Shown: one piece after another, positions 9,878 to 19,334 of the stretch
Numbering within the stretch: the first letter of the stretch is position 1
How the letters are laid out: each line of letters begins with the position of its first letter
Source of the DNA: Dialister micraerophilus DSM 19965
Lineage (GTDB): Bacteria > Bacillota > Negativicutes > Veillonellales > Dialisteraceae
Length of the DNA: 64,000 nucleotides
Assembly (NCBI RefSeq): GCF_000194985.1
Contig: NZ_GL878519.1
Coordinates: 303,226-367,225, forward strand
Reading direction: 5' to 3'
Notes under the pieces: generated by a model
What the model saw: the letters and a program-made list of their open reading frames with translations, nothing else
What the model was told of the DNA's origin: nothing
Database searches by the model: none
Position numbers and translations under genes: made by a program

Positions 9878-11253
9878 TTCTTCGGCATTTTTCTTTTTTC
9901 TTTTGCCGATTGCAATATTGTAAATCCGTCAAATAATACGTACATACCGTTTGCTTTTAATGTATAGTTTTCGGTTTTAAGCAGTACAACGGTATTTTGT
10001 TGTATTTGCGGTGTCATCTGACTTGCAATGAATCTGTTCCAAATCAATGTATATAAACGTAATTGATCTCTTGTAAGTACTTTTGTAAGTATTTCAGGTG
10101 CAAATTTCAAATTTGTAGGTCTTATTGCTTCATGTGCATCTTGAGCTTCTTTTGATTTGGAATATACATTATGTTTTTTAGGTAAATATTCTTCTCCGTA
10201 TACATTATTTATATATTCTCTGACCGATGTAATCATTTCATCCGATATACGTGTCGAGTCTGTACGCATATAAGTGATAAGTCCGACATGTCCATGCCCG
10301 GGAATTTCTACACCTTCATAAAGAATTTGTGCGAGCATCATTGTTTTCTTCGAGCCGAATCCGAGTTTGTTTACAGCATCTTGCTGCATGGTTGATGTTG
10401 TATACGGTGCTTTCGGTTTACGCTGTTTTTTCGATTTTGTAACGGATTCTGCAATTGCAGGTTTATTTAAAATTTCATTTACTGCATTTTGTGCTTCTTC
10501 TCCGTTTTTGAAAACTATATCTTTACCGTCTTTACGAATTACTTTTGCAGTAAATTTTTCATTATTTTTTGTTGAATAAACTCCGTTTACATACCAATAT
10601 TCTTCCGCTTTGAACGCTTTTATTTCTTCTTCACGCTCGCAAATCAAACGAGTGGCAACAGATTGTACTCGTCCTGCAGACAGTCCTCTGTAAACTTGTT
10701 TCCATAACCACGGAGAAATTTTATAACCTACCAATCTGTCAAGTACTCGACGTGCCTGCTGTGCATCTACACGATTCATATCCAAAGGTTTCGGATGCTT
10801 AATCGCTTCTTTTATGGCTGTAGGTGTTATTTCATGAAATGCTATTCTGACATTATCTTTAATATTTACATCAAGTAAATTTGATAAGTGCCATGAAATG
10901 GCTTCACCTTCACGATCCGGGTCGGTTGCCAAATAAACATCTTTAGATCTATTTGCTTCTTTACGCAATTCTTTTATTACGTTTTCACGTTCAGTGGAAT
11001 TTACGTATTCAGGTGTAAATCCGTTTTCTATATCTACCCCTAATGTACGTTGCGGCAAATCACGCAAATGTCCCATTGATGCCAACACTTTGTAATCTTT
11101 ACCTAAAATTTTTTCAATTGTTTTTGCTTTCGCCGGTGATTCCACTACAACAAGATGTTTCCCGTTTGCCTTAGGTTTTCTTTTAAATACCGGCTCTTTT
11201 TTCTTTCTTCCCTTACTCTTCGTTCCGATAGTAATAGTTCTGATAATCGGCAA
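9874..11253 (-). CDS. topA: DNA topoisomerase I, N-terminal part (upstream of a frameshift)
   Basis: Type IA topoisomerase that relaxes negative supercoils; normally essential or nearly so. This part holds the Toprim domain (VVVESPAKAKTIEKIL, ATDPDREGEAISWHL) and the catalytic Tyr in LITYMRTDST, about residue 328. It begins at TTG 11253, chosen because GGAGG (11261-11265) lies 7 bases upstream; the N-terminus carries an unusual basic extension of about 30 residues before the Toprim domain. The frame ends at TGA 9874-9876 right after the A-rich codons for KEKRK, and the protein resumes in the -1 frame (8936-9877). No other topA copy is in the window. Confidence 0.88.
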   Translation of the reverse strand: MPIIRTITIGTKSKGRKKKEPVFKRKPKANGKHLVVVESPAKAKTIEKILGKDYKVLASMGHLRDLPQRTLGVDIENGFTPEYVNSTERENVIKELRKEANRSKDVYLATDPDREGEAISWHLSNLLDVNIKDNVRIAFHEITPTAIKEAIKHPKPLDMNRVDAQQARRVLDRLVGYKISPWLWKQVYRGLSAGRVQSVATRLICEREEEIKAFKAEEYWYVNGVYSTKNNEKFTAKVIRKDGKDIVFKNGEEAQNAVNEILNKPAIAESVTKSKKQRKPKAPYTTSTMQQDAVNKLGFGSKKTMMLAQILYEGVEIPGHGHVGLITYMRTDSTRISDEMITSVREYINNVYGEEYLPKKHNVYSKSKEAQDAHEAIRPTNLKFAPEILTKVLTRDQLRLYTLIWNRFIASQMTPQIQQNTVVLLKTENYTLKANGMYVLFDGFTILQSAKEKRKMPKN

Positions 11254-11286
11254 CTTTATTCCTCCGTATCTGTTATGAAAATTCAA

Positions 11287-12378
11287 TTAACCGGAAATGA
11301 CAAATCCTCCTGACGGTGTTTGCATTACAACACCCTTCAGTTGCAATTGCAGCAACAAGCTTTTTAATGTTTTCAATGACATTCCGGTTTTTATCAACAG
11401 TTCATCTTCCGTTATTTCTACACTTTCACTGCAAAAACGATACAACACTTCCTCTTCCAATGTCAACTGCTTATTGAAAGTTTTATCTTTTTTGCATTTT
11501 ATTTCTTTTTTATTTTCCCATCCGTATTCAGATAATATATCTTCGTATGATGTGCAACAGAAAGCTCCGATTTTTAATAACTTATTTGTTCCTTTTGAAC
11601 TTTCCGCCCAAATATTTCCCGGTACTGCAAATATATCTCTTCCTTCTTCAAGTGCAAAATCTGCAGTAATAAGAGATCCGCTTTTTTCAGCCGCCTCAAT
11701 TACAATTACTCCGCGTGTCATTCCGGCAATAATTCTGTTTCTTGCCGGAAATTGTCTGCCTAAAGGCGGTGTACCCGGTGCATATTCGGATATTATACAA
11801 CCTCCATGTGCAATAATTTTTTCAAAAAGATTACGATTTTCTGCAGGATATGTTTTATCAAGTCCGCAAGCCGCTACTGTAACAGTTGCGGATTTTCCTT
11901 CCAATGCACCTTTATGCGCTGCACTGTCAATTCCTCTTGCACCTCCGGAAACGATAACTACGTTTCTTTCCGACAACTCTTTCGCTATTTCTTTTGCAGT
12001 TTTGACTCCGTAAACTGTTGCTTTTCTTATTCCTACTATACTTATAATTCTGTCCGTTACAGGCAATTCACCTCGATAATATAGTACCGGTGGAGGATTT
12101 ATCGTATTTGCCAAAAGCTTCGGATATACTTCATCATTCAGTGTGCAATATTTTATATTGAAATTTTGCATCAATTTATAAATTTTTTCCAAATCGGCTT
12201 CTTTTCGATATTTCAAAAAAGAGTTGAGCTGTTTGCTCGTCAATTTTCCTTTTTCACACAATTCTACAGATGTTGCATTCCATATTTTTTCTCCTGTTTT
12301 AAAAACGGAAAGCAAGTGTCTTATTGTTTTCGATCCCAGCCACGGACATCCCGGTATTGATGCGGTATATATGTCCAT
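11287..12378 (-). CDS. dprA: DNA-processing protein DprA
   Basis: Binds incoming single-stranded DNA and loads RecA during natural transformation; cytosolic. The 363-aa protein has an N-terminal SAM-like helical domain, then the extended Rossmann fold with SIVGIRKATVYG, SGGARGIDSAAH, FPARNRIIAGM and GSLITADFALEEGRDIFAVPG, then a C-terminal winged-helix domain (about residues 300-363). It sits between comM and topA with gaps of a base or two to its neighbours, as in many Bacillota. Its presence with comM suggests retained competence functions, but no com pilus genes are in view. Confidence 0.95.
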   Translation of the reverse strand: MDIYTASIPGCPWLGSKTIRHLLSVFKTGEKIWNATSVELCEKGKLTSKQLNSFLKYRKEADLEKIYKLMQNFNIKYCTLNDEVYPKLLANTINPPPVLYYRGELPVTDRIISIVGIRKATVYGVKTAKEIAKELSERNVVIVSGGARGIDSAAHKGALEGKSATVTVAACGLDKTYPAENRNLFEKIIAHGGCIISEYAPGTPPLGRQFPARNRIIAGMTRGVIVIEAAEKSGSLITADFALEEGRDIFAVPGNIWAESSKGTNKLLKIGAFCCTSYEDILSEYGWENKKEIKCKKDKTFNKQLTLEEEVLYRFCSESVEITEDELLIKTGMSLKTLKSLLLQLQLKGVVMQTPSGGFVISG

Positions 12379-12379
12379 A

Positions 12380-13897
12380 TTATCTACCTGCCATTCTTCT
12401 GTAGCTTATAGCTTCGGCAATATGTGAACTGTCGATATTTTCGGATTCGTCCAAATCCGCTATTGTCCTTGCTACTTTTATAATATGGTCATAACTTCGT
12501 GCAGAAAGTTGCATTTGTTCAAATACATATCTGAGCATTTCGGACCCTTCTTTATCAAGTGTGCAAGTTTCACGCAATTGTTTGTGTCTCATTTGCGAGT
12601 TGCATTGCATTCCCCATTTTTTCAGTCTCTCTTTTTGTATTTCTCTTGCCTTTTGTACACGAATTGCAACTTCTTTTGAACTTTCAGCTTTTATTGCGGA
12701 TGTCAATTCACTGTATTTAGGTCTTTGTACTGAAATGTGTAAATCTATTCTGTCAAGCAACGGTCCTGAAATTTTTCTGTTATATCTTCTTATTTCTCCA
12801 TCTGTGCAAGTACATTCTCTTTTTAAATCTCCGTAGTATCCGCACGGACAAGGATTCATTGCTGCAATCAAAATAAAATCTGTAGGATATACAAATGATG
12901 CATTAACTCTTGATATATGAACTTTTCTGTCTTCCAGCGGTTGTCTAAGTACTTCCAAAACGGATCTCGGAAATTCAGGAAGCTCATCTAAAAACAACAC
13001 TCCATGATGCGCAAGTGTCACTTCACCGGGACGCGGTACGGTTCCTCCGCCTATAAGTCCTGCAGTAGATATGGTATGATGCGGACTTCGAAACGGACGT
13101 TCATGCATAATTTGATTTTCATTAAATAAACCTGCCACACTATATATTTTCGTTACCTCCAATGCTTCTTCTTGCGTCATTAAAGGTAGGATTGTAGTAA
13201 TTCTTCTTGCAAGCATTGTCTTTCCCGATCCAGGAGTTCCCGACATCAATACGTTATGTGCTCCGGCAGCGGCAATTTCCAATGCACGCTTTGCCGTAAT
13301 TTGCCCTTGTACTTCGGAAAAATCCACGTCATATATCAATTTCTTATTTTGTTCCGTTTCATTTCTCAAAGCAGGTTTCAATATTTCATTTCCTAATATA
13401 TGTTCAACTACACATCTCAAAGATTTAACGGAAAAAACTTGTATATCTTCACAAAGTAAAGCTTCTGAAACAACTTTTTCAGGTACGAAAAATTTTTGTA
13501 TTCCATGTTCTTTGGCTGCAAGAACCATTGAAAGTACTCCGGGGACCGCTCTTATTTCACCTTTTAAGGAAAGTTCTCCGATAAATAACGAATCTTTTAA
13601 AATTTCCTGAGGTATTACGCCCGTTGCTGTAAGTAATCCGATTGCGATTGGAAGATCAAGACCGGACCCGTCTTTTTTTAAATCTGCCGGTGCCAAATTT
13701 ACAGTAACTTTATTTATAGGAAAATGGTATCCGGAATTTTTTATTGCTGAATACACACGTTCTTTTGATTCTTTAACCGATGTTGCAGGAAGTCCTACAA
13801 TATCAAAAGAAGGTGCTGCGCGATTTATATCGGTTTCAACAATAATAACGTGACCGTTCAATCCATAAGTTGTTGTGCCATATACTTGCGCAAACAT
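12380..13897 (-). CDS. comM: YifB/ComM family Mg-chelatase-like AAA ATPase
   Basis: AAA+ helicase-like protein; ComM promotes branch migration during integration of transforming DNA in characterised species. The 505-aa protein has the N-terminal ChlI-like domain (INRAAPSFDIVGLP, LNGHVIIVETD), Walker A GTPGSGKTML near residue 220, the RPFRSPHHT motif, Walker B GVLFLDELPEF, AAMNPCPCGYYG and the C-terminal Mg-chelatase domain. It lies between yraN and dprA, one base from dprA. The function in this organism is inferred from the family and the dprA linkage. Confidence 0.93.
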   Translation of the reverse strand: MFAQVYGTTTYGLNGHVIIVETDINRAAPSFDIVGLPATSVKESKERVYSAIKNSGYHFPINKVTVNLAPADLKKDGSGLDLPIAIGLLTATGVIPQEILKDSLFIGELSLKGEIRAVPGVLSMVLAAKEHGIQKFFVPEKVVSEALLCEDIQVFSVKSLRCVVEHILGNEILKPALRNETEQNKKLIYDVDFSEVQGQITAKRALEIAAAGAHNVLMSGTPGSGKTMLARRITTILPLMTQEEALEVTKIYSVAGLFNENQIMHERPFRSPHHTISTAGLIGGGTVPRPGEVTLAHHGVLFLDELPEFPRSVLEVLRQPLEDRKVHISRVNASFVYPTDFILIAAMNPCPCGYYGDLKRECTCTDGEIRRYNRKISGPLLDRIDLHISVQRPKYSELTSAIKAESSKEVAIRVQKAREIQKERLKKWGMQCNSQMRHKQLRETCTLDKEGSEMLRYVFEQMQLSARSYDHIIKVARTIADLDESENIDSSHIAEAISYRRMAGR

Positions 13898-13905
13898 AAA
13901 TCCTC

Positions 13906-14259
13906 CTAAAATGCATTAACTACATGTCTATAAACAGGTTCTTTACCCGGATAAATCATAATTTCAACTACATCAAATCTTACTTGCCTGTCTTCTTCTT
14001 GTTTCATATATAAGTACATATTCGCACAATAGCGTATATGTTCCCTTTTATAAGGAGTAACCGATTCTATAGGTTCACCGAAACGTTTATTTGTTCGTGC
14101 TTTTACTTCTACAAAAACCCACGTTTCTCCGTCTTGCATTATTAAATCAATTTCTCCATGTCGCCTTCTGAAATTTTTCGCTAAAAGTTTGAATCCTTTT
14201 TTCTCAAGATATTTTTCTGCAAGTTCTTCTCCATAACGTCCAAATTCGGATTTTTTCAT
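13906..14259 (-). CDS. yraN: UPF0102/YraN family endonuclease-like protein
   Basis: A 117-aa protein of the YraN family, which has the restriction-endonuclease-like fold; its role is uncharacterised. The fold's acidic/lysine signature is visible in GEIDLIMQDGETWVFVEVKAR. The open frame continues to a TTG at 14283, but GGAG about 7 bases before the ATG at 14259 supports the shorter form starting MKKSEFGRYGEELA, as in homologues. It lies next to rnhB and comM, the usual context of this family. Confidence 0.9.
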   Translation of the reverse strand: MKKSEFGRYGEELAEKYLEKKGFKLLAKNFRRRHGEIDLIMQDGETWVFVEVKARTNKRFGEPIESVTPYKREHIRYCANMYLYMKQEEDRQVRFDVVEIMIYPGKEPVYRHVVNAF

Positions 14260-14344
14260 ATACTTCTCCACAAACCAATTCAATCACTTTTAAATCAATA
14301 TTAATATATTGTAAATAAACAAGTCAAACGCATAAAAAATTTCA

Positions 14345-14384
14345 AAACAAAAGGATGCTTCTTGTAAGACACAAAAAAGCATCC
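14345..14384 (-). terminator. Terminator after rnhB
   Basis: GGATGCTT and AAGCATCC arms around a 16-base loop, then TTTTGTTTTG on the minus strand. It lies between rnhB and yraN, so yraN may be driven from a separate start or by read-through. Confidence 0.6.
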
Positions 14385-14526
14385 ACATGTTCAATTCGAT
14401 TGATAATAAATATGTCCATAATTTCCGATACATGTCGTAGTGTAAATTTTTTTATTATACTTATTCGTTTTTTATTTTATTTTTTGTACTCTTTTACAAT
14501 ATGCTTCTACGTATTAATAAAATATT

Positions 14527-15321
14527 TTAAATTTTTACTCCGTTATTCTTTTTATAATTTCCTTTTAAAACAATACTTTTTACAGGTTCATAACTTTTTC
14601 TGTGTATCGGTGTTATTCCAAGTTCATATATTGCTTCCATATGCTTTTTCGTTCCGTATCCTTTATTGTCCTCAAAATCATATCCAGGATATATTTTTGC
14701 ATATTCGTCCATTATATGATCTCTGTGTACTTTCGCCACTATAGATGCTGCAGCAACCGATGCACTTTTTGAATCTCCGTGTATTAATGATTTACATGGA
14801 ACTTGAAAATGCAGCGGCATCGCATCTACTATTACCGCTTGAGGTTTTATTTCAAGTTTTTTTACAGCTTGATACATTGCAAGCATAGTTGCCTGATATA
14901 TATTCAGTGTGTCTATCTCTTCAACCGATAAATCCGTTATTGATATAGCAAGTGCTTCTTCATGTACCTTTTTTGATATAATTTCTCTTTTTTCTTTTGA
15001 TACTTTTTTCGAATCGTTTAAATTTTCTATAAACCAGTGCGGTTTAAGTATTACTGCCGCTACCGTTACAGGTCCTGCAAGCGGTCCTCTTCCTACTTCA
15101 TCTATTCCGACTACATATTGTATGCCTTGTTTATAAAATTCACTTTCGACTGCATACATTTCTTCTACACGGAGTCGCTCTTTATTCTCAAAGTCTTTTT
15201 TCTTAAAATACGTATTCAGCGCTTGTTGTACACCTTTTCTTTTGTCTTGCATAAGTTTTTCAATAAGTGATATTTCTACATTATCTTTTTTCAGTAATTC
15301 TTTTACTTCAGCAATATTCAT
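14527..15321 (-). CDS. rnhB: Ribonuclease HII
   Basis: Removes ribonucleotides and RNA primers from DNA-RNA hybrids. The 264-aa protein has an N-terminal extension of about 70 residues, as in Bacillus RnhB, then the catalytic GIDEVGRGPLAGP (Asp74, Glu75), VDAMPL, HGDSKSASVAAASIVAKV and DFEDNKGYGTKKH. Its ATG overlaps the rbgA stop by 4 bases (ATGA), so the two are translationally coupled. The rbgA-rnhB pair is standard in Bacillota. All expected acidic residues appear present. Confidence 0.96.
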   Translation of the reverse strand: MNIAEVKELLKKDNVEISLIEKLMQDKRKGVQQALNTYFKKKDFENKERLRVEEMYAVESEFYKQGIQYVVGIDEVGRGPLAGPVTVAAVILKPHWFIENLNDSKKVSKEKREIISKKVHEEALAISITDLSVEEIDTLNIYQATMLAMYQAVKKLEIKPQAVIVDAMPLHFQVPCKSLIHGDSKSASVAAASIVAKVHRDHIMDEYAKIYPGYDFEDNKGYGTKKHMEAIYELGITPIHRKSYEPVKSIVLKGNYKKNNGVKI

Positions 15322-16178
15322 TTTTTATCCTCTGACGGCGGCATATCCAATGTTACTCTGCCGAGTTTCCCGCTTCTGAAATCTGTAAGTACCAATGCTT
15401 CGGCTCTTGTCGAGTCTATTTCTCCTCCAGGTAACAGGCATCCTCTACGTTTTCCTATTAATTCCAAAAGTATTTGCGTATCTTGATTTACATCTTCAAT
15501 GTCATATTTCTCTTTTAATATTTGCGGTGATATTTCTTTTAGTGCGGCAAGTAATGTTGTTACTACTTCATATGAATCAAATATTTCTCCTGCAATTGCA
15601 CCTGTTGCCGCTAATTTCAATGCTGCATTTTGATCTTCGAATTTCGGCCAAAGTACTCCCGGTGTATCAAGAAGGTCAAGTCCTGATGAAAGTCTTACCC
15701 ATTGCTTGCCTTTTGTGTGTCCCGGTGTGTTTGCCGTTCTCGTTGCTTTCGATCCTGAAAGAAAATTTATAAGTGTTGATTTACCTACATTCGGTATTCC
15801 TAAAATCATAATTCTTACGGATCTGTTTTTAAGTCCTCTTCTTTGCCATTTTTCAAGTACGGGTTTTGCTTTTTCTCGTATTAAATTTATTAATTTTTTC
15901 TTGTCTTTTCCGTTGTATGTGCTTACAGGTATAACGTCTATATTCTCTTTTTTGAAATATTCAATCCATTTTTCCGTAATTTTTACATCTGCAAGATCCG
16001 ATTTATTAAGTACAATTATTCTCGGCTTGTTTTGTACCAAATTTTCCACCATAGGATTTGCGCTTGACATCGGAATTCTCGCATCTAAAAGTTCTACCGC
16101 CACATCTACAGCTTTTAAATGTTCGGTTATAAGTCGTTTTGTTTTGGCCATATGCCCTGGGAACCATTGAATCAGCAT
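15318..16178 (-). CDS. rbgA: Ribosome biogenesis GTPase RbgA (YlqF)
   Basis: Circularly permuted GTPase needed for late 50S subunit assembly. In the 286-aa protein the G motifs appear in permuted order: NKSD (G4, near residue 58), then GIPNVGKST (G1, near 127), then DTPG (G3, near 175), followed by the C-terminal ANTAR-like helical domain. The N-terminal IQWFPGHMAKT is the family signature. It is first in a short operon with rnhB. Nothing unusual. Confidence 0.96.
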   Translation of the reverse strand: MLIQWFPGHMAKTKRLITEHLKAVDVAVELLDARIPMSSANPMVENLVQNKPRIIVLNKSDLADVKITEKWIEYFKKENIDVIPVSTYNGKDKKKLINLIREKAKPVLEKWQRRGLKNRSVRIMILGIPNVGKSTLINFLSGSKATRTANTPGHTKGKQWVRLSSGLDLLDTPGVLWPKFEDQNAALKLAATGAIAGEIFDSYEVVTTLLAALKEISPQILKEKYDIEDVNQDTQILLELIGKRRGCLLPGGEIDSTRAEALVLTDFRSGKLGRVTLDMPPSEDKK

Positions 16179-16240
16179 TTTTTTCTCCTGTTTTTACTTT
16201 TACTTTTATTTTTTATATTATCATAAATTCATATATTAAA

Positions 16241-16264
16241 AAAATACGGCATTAACCGTATTTT
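16241..16264 (-). terminator. Terminator after the phosphate transporter gene
   Basis: AAAATACGG and CCGTATTTT arms with a 6-base loop, directly downstream of the stop codon at 16270. Confidence 0.7.
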
Positions 16265-16269
16265 AGAAA

Positions 16270-17262
16270 TTATATTAAATGCAGCATTATTATGTATACC
16301 AATGCACCTACCGCTGCCGTGCACGGTATTGTCATTACCCATGCAGATACCATTGAGTATGCTACATTCCAATGTACCGCTTTAAATCTATGTGCCCAAC
16401 CTACACCCATAATAGAGCCTGTTACTACATGTGTTGTAGATACGGGAAGATGCAAAAATGTAGCTGTAAATACCGTTATGGCAGAGTTCAAGTCTGCAGC
16501 TACTCCGTTTATAGGTTGCATTCTGAATATTTTATTTCCTACGGTTTTTATTATTCTCCAACCGCCCATGCTTGTACCTAATCCCATTGCTATTGCACAT
16601 GCAATTTTTACTTCCCACGGAACTTCAAGTGCTCCTATGTATCCTCCCGAGAGTAATGCAAGTGTTATTACTCCCATAGATTTCTGAGCGTCATTTGACC
16701 CGTGTGAGAATGCCATTATTGCCGCTGACAGTATTTGCACATGCACCGCTATAAAGTTCAGTTTGGATTTTCTCATTTTTGCAAAAAGCAGGTAAAACAA
16801 CGTCATCAAAATATATCCTGACACAAGTGCCGCAAGAGGAGAAACTATAAGTCCTGCAACTATCGTAAGCACTCCGCTTACGTGTATCGCACCGATTCCG
16901 TATGAAATAATTACTGCACCGATCATGCCTCCTATGAGTGCATGAGATGAGCTTGACGGCATCCCTATCCACCACGTGAAAAGATTCCATATAATTGATG
17001 CTGTCAATGCCGCTATCAAAACTCTCGAGTCTACCATATCCGGTGAGTTTACTATTTCTCCGCCGATTGTTTTTGCAACACCGGTGGATACCATGGCTCC
17101 CAAAAAGTTTAAAATTGCGGACATTACTATTGCAACTTTCGGACTTATTGCTCTTGTAGCCACGCATGTTGCTATTGCATTGGCAGTGTCGTGAAATCCG
17201 TTTATAAAGTCAAATAACAGCGCCAATATAATAACAAACCCTATCAAGTAGATATCATGCAT
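16270..17262 (-). CDS. pit: Inorganic phosphate transporter, PiT family
   Basis: Low-affinity cation-coupled phosphate permease in the cytoplasmic membrane. The 330-aa protein has about ten hydrophobic segments and the two inverted PiT signatures, DFINGFHDTANAIA near residue 18 and AFSHGSNDAQKSMG near 192. It overlaps the upstream DUF47 gene by 8 bases, a pairing that usually marks a regulated or co-functional Pit system. The gene ends in a short terminator. The family call is secure; the coupling ion (H+ or Na+) cannot be read. Confidence 0.93.
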   Translation of the reverse strand: MHDIYLIGFVIILALLFDFINGFHDTANAIATCVATRAISPKVAIVMSAILNFLGAMVSTGVAKTIGGEIVNSPDMVDSRVLIAALTASIIWNLFTWWIGMPSSSSHALIGGMIGAVIISYGIGAIHVSGVLTIVAGLIVSPLAALVSGYILMTLFYLLFAKMRKSKLNFIAVHVQILSAAIMAFSHGSNDAQKSMGVITLALLSGGYIGALEVPWEVKIACAIAMGLGTSMGGWRIIKTVGNKIFRMQPINGVAADLNSAITVFTATFLHLPVSTTHVVTGSIMGVGWAHRFKAVHWNVAYSMVSAWVMTIPCTAAVGALVYIIMLHLI

Positions 17263-17881
17263 ATTTCACTACCACTTCTCGAATAATGTTTGCAACACGT
17301 TCACCTTGATCTGCAGTAATTTCCATTGTTTCCATTATTTCTTTCCAACGTATTATCTCCATAACTTCATGATCTCCGTCAAAAAGGTCCGATACTACAT
17401 CTCTATATATATTGTCGGCTTCACTTTCCAATATATTTATTTTTCTTACTATTTCATTTATTTCTTTTTCATTTTTATCAATATTTTTAAGAAGTCGGAA
17501 CAGCACGATAAGATTTTCGGACATTTCTACAAGTATATCCGCCATACGAAGCGGTAATTCCCAACCTATACCTGCATGATAAAGTCTCAACGACAAAATT
17601 ACGTCTTTTACGTCATCTACGCAATCATCTATATTGTTTGTAAGTAAACAAAAATCTTCTCTGTCTATAGGAGTGATAAATACTTCTCCCATTTTATTTA
17701 CAACTTCATGAGTAACATCATCTGCAGTATGTTCTATAGCTTTTATTTCTTTTGTGTATCTTTCAAGTTTTGACGGATCCGTCAATAATTCTTTTATCAT
17801 GACAGCGCCTTTGTGAAAGTGTTCTGCATTTGTTACCAAGTAGTCAAAAAACTCCTCATGCTTATTTACCAGACTGAACAT
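17255..17881 (-). CDS. DUF47 (PhoU-like) Pit accessory protein
   Basis: An all-helical PhoU-related protein of 208 aa, usually encoded upstream of PiT transporters and thought to regulate them or bind phosphate/metal. Acidic DxxxD-type helices are visible in EHTADDVTHEV, NNIDDCVDDVKD and ESEADNIYRD. The frame opens at 17923, but GGAGG at 17887-17891 five bases before the ATG at 17881 supports the shorter form beginning MFSLVNKHEEFFDYL, which resembles other family members. It overlaps pit by 8 bases. The regulatory role is family inference. Confidence 0.9.
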   Translation of the reverse strand: MFSLVNKHEEFFDYLVTNAEHFHKGAVMIKELLTDPSKLERYTKEIKAIEHTADDVTHEVVNKMGEVFITPIDREDFCLLTNNIDDCVDDVKDVILSLRLYHAGIGWELPLRMADILVEMSENLIVLFRLLKNIDKNEKEINEIVRKINILESEADNIYRDVVSDLFDGDHEVMEIIRWKEIMETMEITADQGERVANIIREVVVKYA

Positions 17882-17932
17882 TTGTCCCTCCATCTTAAAA
17901 TCATTTTGCATTCTCTTTATCATACTTTGGTT

Positions 17933-17957
17933 TTGTAAATTTTTTGTAAATTTACAA
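17933..17957. promoter_or_regulatory. Candidate operator upstream of DUF47-pit
   Basis: The 8-mer TTGTAAAT at 17933-17940 is followed after three bases by the perfect 14-bp palindrome TTGTAAATTTACAA (17944-17957). It lies about 65 bases before the DUF47 start, where a regulator could act. The cognate protein is unknown. Confidence 0.3.
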
Positions 17958-18020
17958 TGTTTTTTAATATAATTTTGAGATTCTTTTATTACTTTTAAGA
18001 ATAATTGAGTTGAATTATTA

Positions 18021-19322
18021 TTAGTCGCTTTCCCCGTTTATAAATTTCAATGCATCTCCTAGTATATATAGCGATCCGCAAACAATTATTACATTGTCTT
18101 TCCCGGATATTTTCAATGCTTTGTCCAGTGCTGTTTTTACATTCGGCATTTCAAAGTGCTTCGAATCCGTCATTTTTTTAAGTTCATCAAATGTTCTTGT
18201 ACGTTTTGTCGGTGCTTCAACAAAAAATACCGTATCATTTTCTCTTACTATAAGTTTCAGTATTTTTTGAGTTTCTTTATCTTTAAGCGAACTGAAAATT
18301 ACAAGTCTTTTTTTATTTTTATACTTTTGATTCAATGTTTCATTTAAAGTTTTTGCTCCGGCGAAATTATGTGCTCCGTCAAGGATAATTGTATTCCCGT
18401 CTATTTCAAATATTTCAAATCTTCCATGCCATATTACCGACAAAAATCCTTTGAGTATACTTTCATTTGTTATACGTTTTTCTTTATTTTCAAGTAATTT
18501 TACAGTTGTCCATGCAATCGCCGCATTTATTGATTGATATTTTCCGTTTAACGGTATTTCTATAGTTTGTTCTTTTTCGGAAATTTCTTTTATATCGGTC
18601 TTGAGTTTTATCATTTGACCTTTATTTTTTACTTCTACCGAATCAACTGCAAAATCTTTATTGTATACATATATTTTCGAATGTTTTTTCTCGGCTTCTT
18701 TGCTTATAATTGAAAGTGCTTCATTTGTTGCAGATGTTACTACAGGTTTTTTCTCTTTTATTATTCCGGCTTTTTGTTCTGCAATGGATTTTATATCTTT
18801 GCCTAATATTTTCATATGATCCATTGCTACATTTGTAATAACGGAAATTTCCGGTTCAACTACATTTGTGGAGTCCAAAAGTCCTCCCATTCCCACTTCT
18901 ACTACCGTATATTCTACGTTTTCTTCTTTAAAATATAAAAATGCCATTGCGGTAAGCATCTCAAATTCCGTAGGTTGTTCGTGTCCTTCTTCTTTCATTA
19001 TTTGAACTGCTTTTTGTACCTTTTCATACATTTCCGCAAATTTTTCTTTTGATATATACGCTCCGCATGAATAAAATCTTTCGGTATATTCAATCAAGTG
19101 CGGTGATGTAAATCTTCCTGTTTTTATACCCGATAATTCAAGTATTTTTGTAATCATCGCAACTACGCTGCCTTTACCATTTGTTCCTGTAACGTGAATT
19201 ACTTTATATGCTTTTTCAGGATTGTCGAGAAGTTCCAAAAGTTTTTTTATTCGTTGCATTCCGGGTTTTATTCCAAATACAAGTGATTTTTCCAAAGATT
19301 CTATTGCATTTTCGTAAGTCAT
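18021..19322 (-). CDS. folC: Bifunctional folylpolyglutamate synthase / dihydrofolate synthase
   Basis: Adds glutamate to dihydropteroate and extends the polyglutamate tail of folates; Mur-ligase fold. The 433-aa protein has the P-loop HVTGTNGKGSV near residue 46, TSPHL, the HMxxLG-type DHMKILG segment, and ILDGAHN in the C-terminal domain. GGAGG lies 6 bases before the ATG at 19322; the ATG at 19334 is part of that ribosome-binding region and unlikely. It follows valS, but a strong terminator hairpin lies directly against its ribosome-binding site, so expression depends on read-through or an unseen promoter. Confidence 0.94.
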   Translation of the reverse strand: MTYENAIESLEKSLVFGIKPGMQRIKKLLELLDNPEKAYKVIHVTGTNGKGSVVAMITKILELSGIKTGRFTSPHLIEYTERFYSCGAYISKEKFAEMYEKVQKAVQIMKEEGHEQPTEFEMLTAMAFLYFKEENVEYTVVEVGMGGLLDSTNVVEPEISVITNVAMDHMKILGKDIKSIAEQKAGIIKEKKPVVTSATNEALSIISKEAEKKHSKIYVYNKDFAVDSVEVKNKGQMIKLKTDIKEISEKEQTIEIPLNGKYQSINAAIAWTTVKLLENKEKRITNESILKGFLSVIWHGRFEIFEIDGNTIILDGAHNFAGAKTLNETLNQKYKNKKRLVIFSSLKDKETQKILKLIVRENDTVFFVEAPTKRTRTFDELKKMTDSKHFEMPNVKTALDKALKISGKDNVIIVCGSLYILGDALKFINGESD

Positions 19323-19334
19323 AAATACCTCCAT

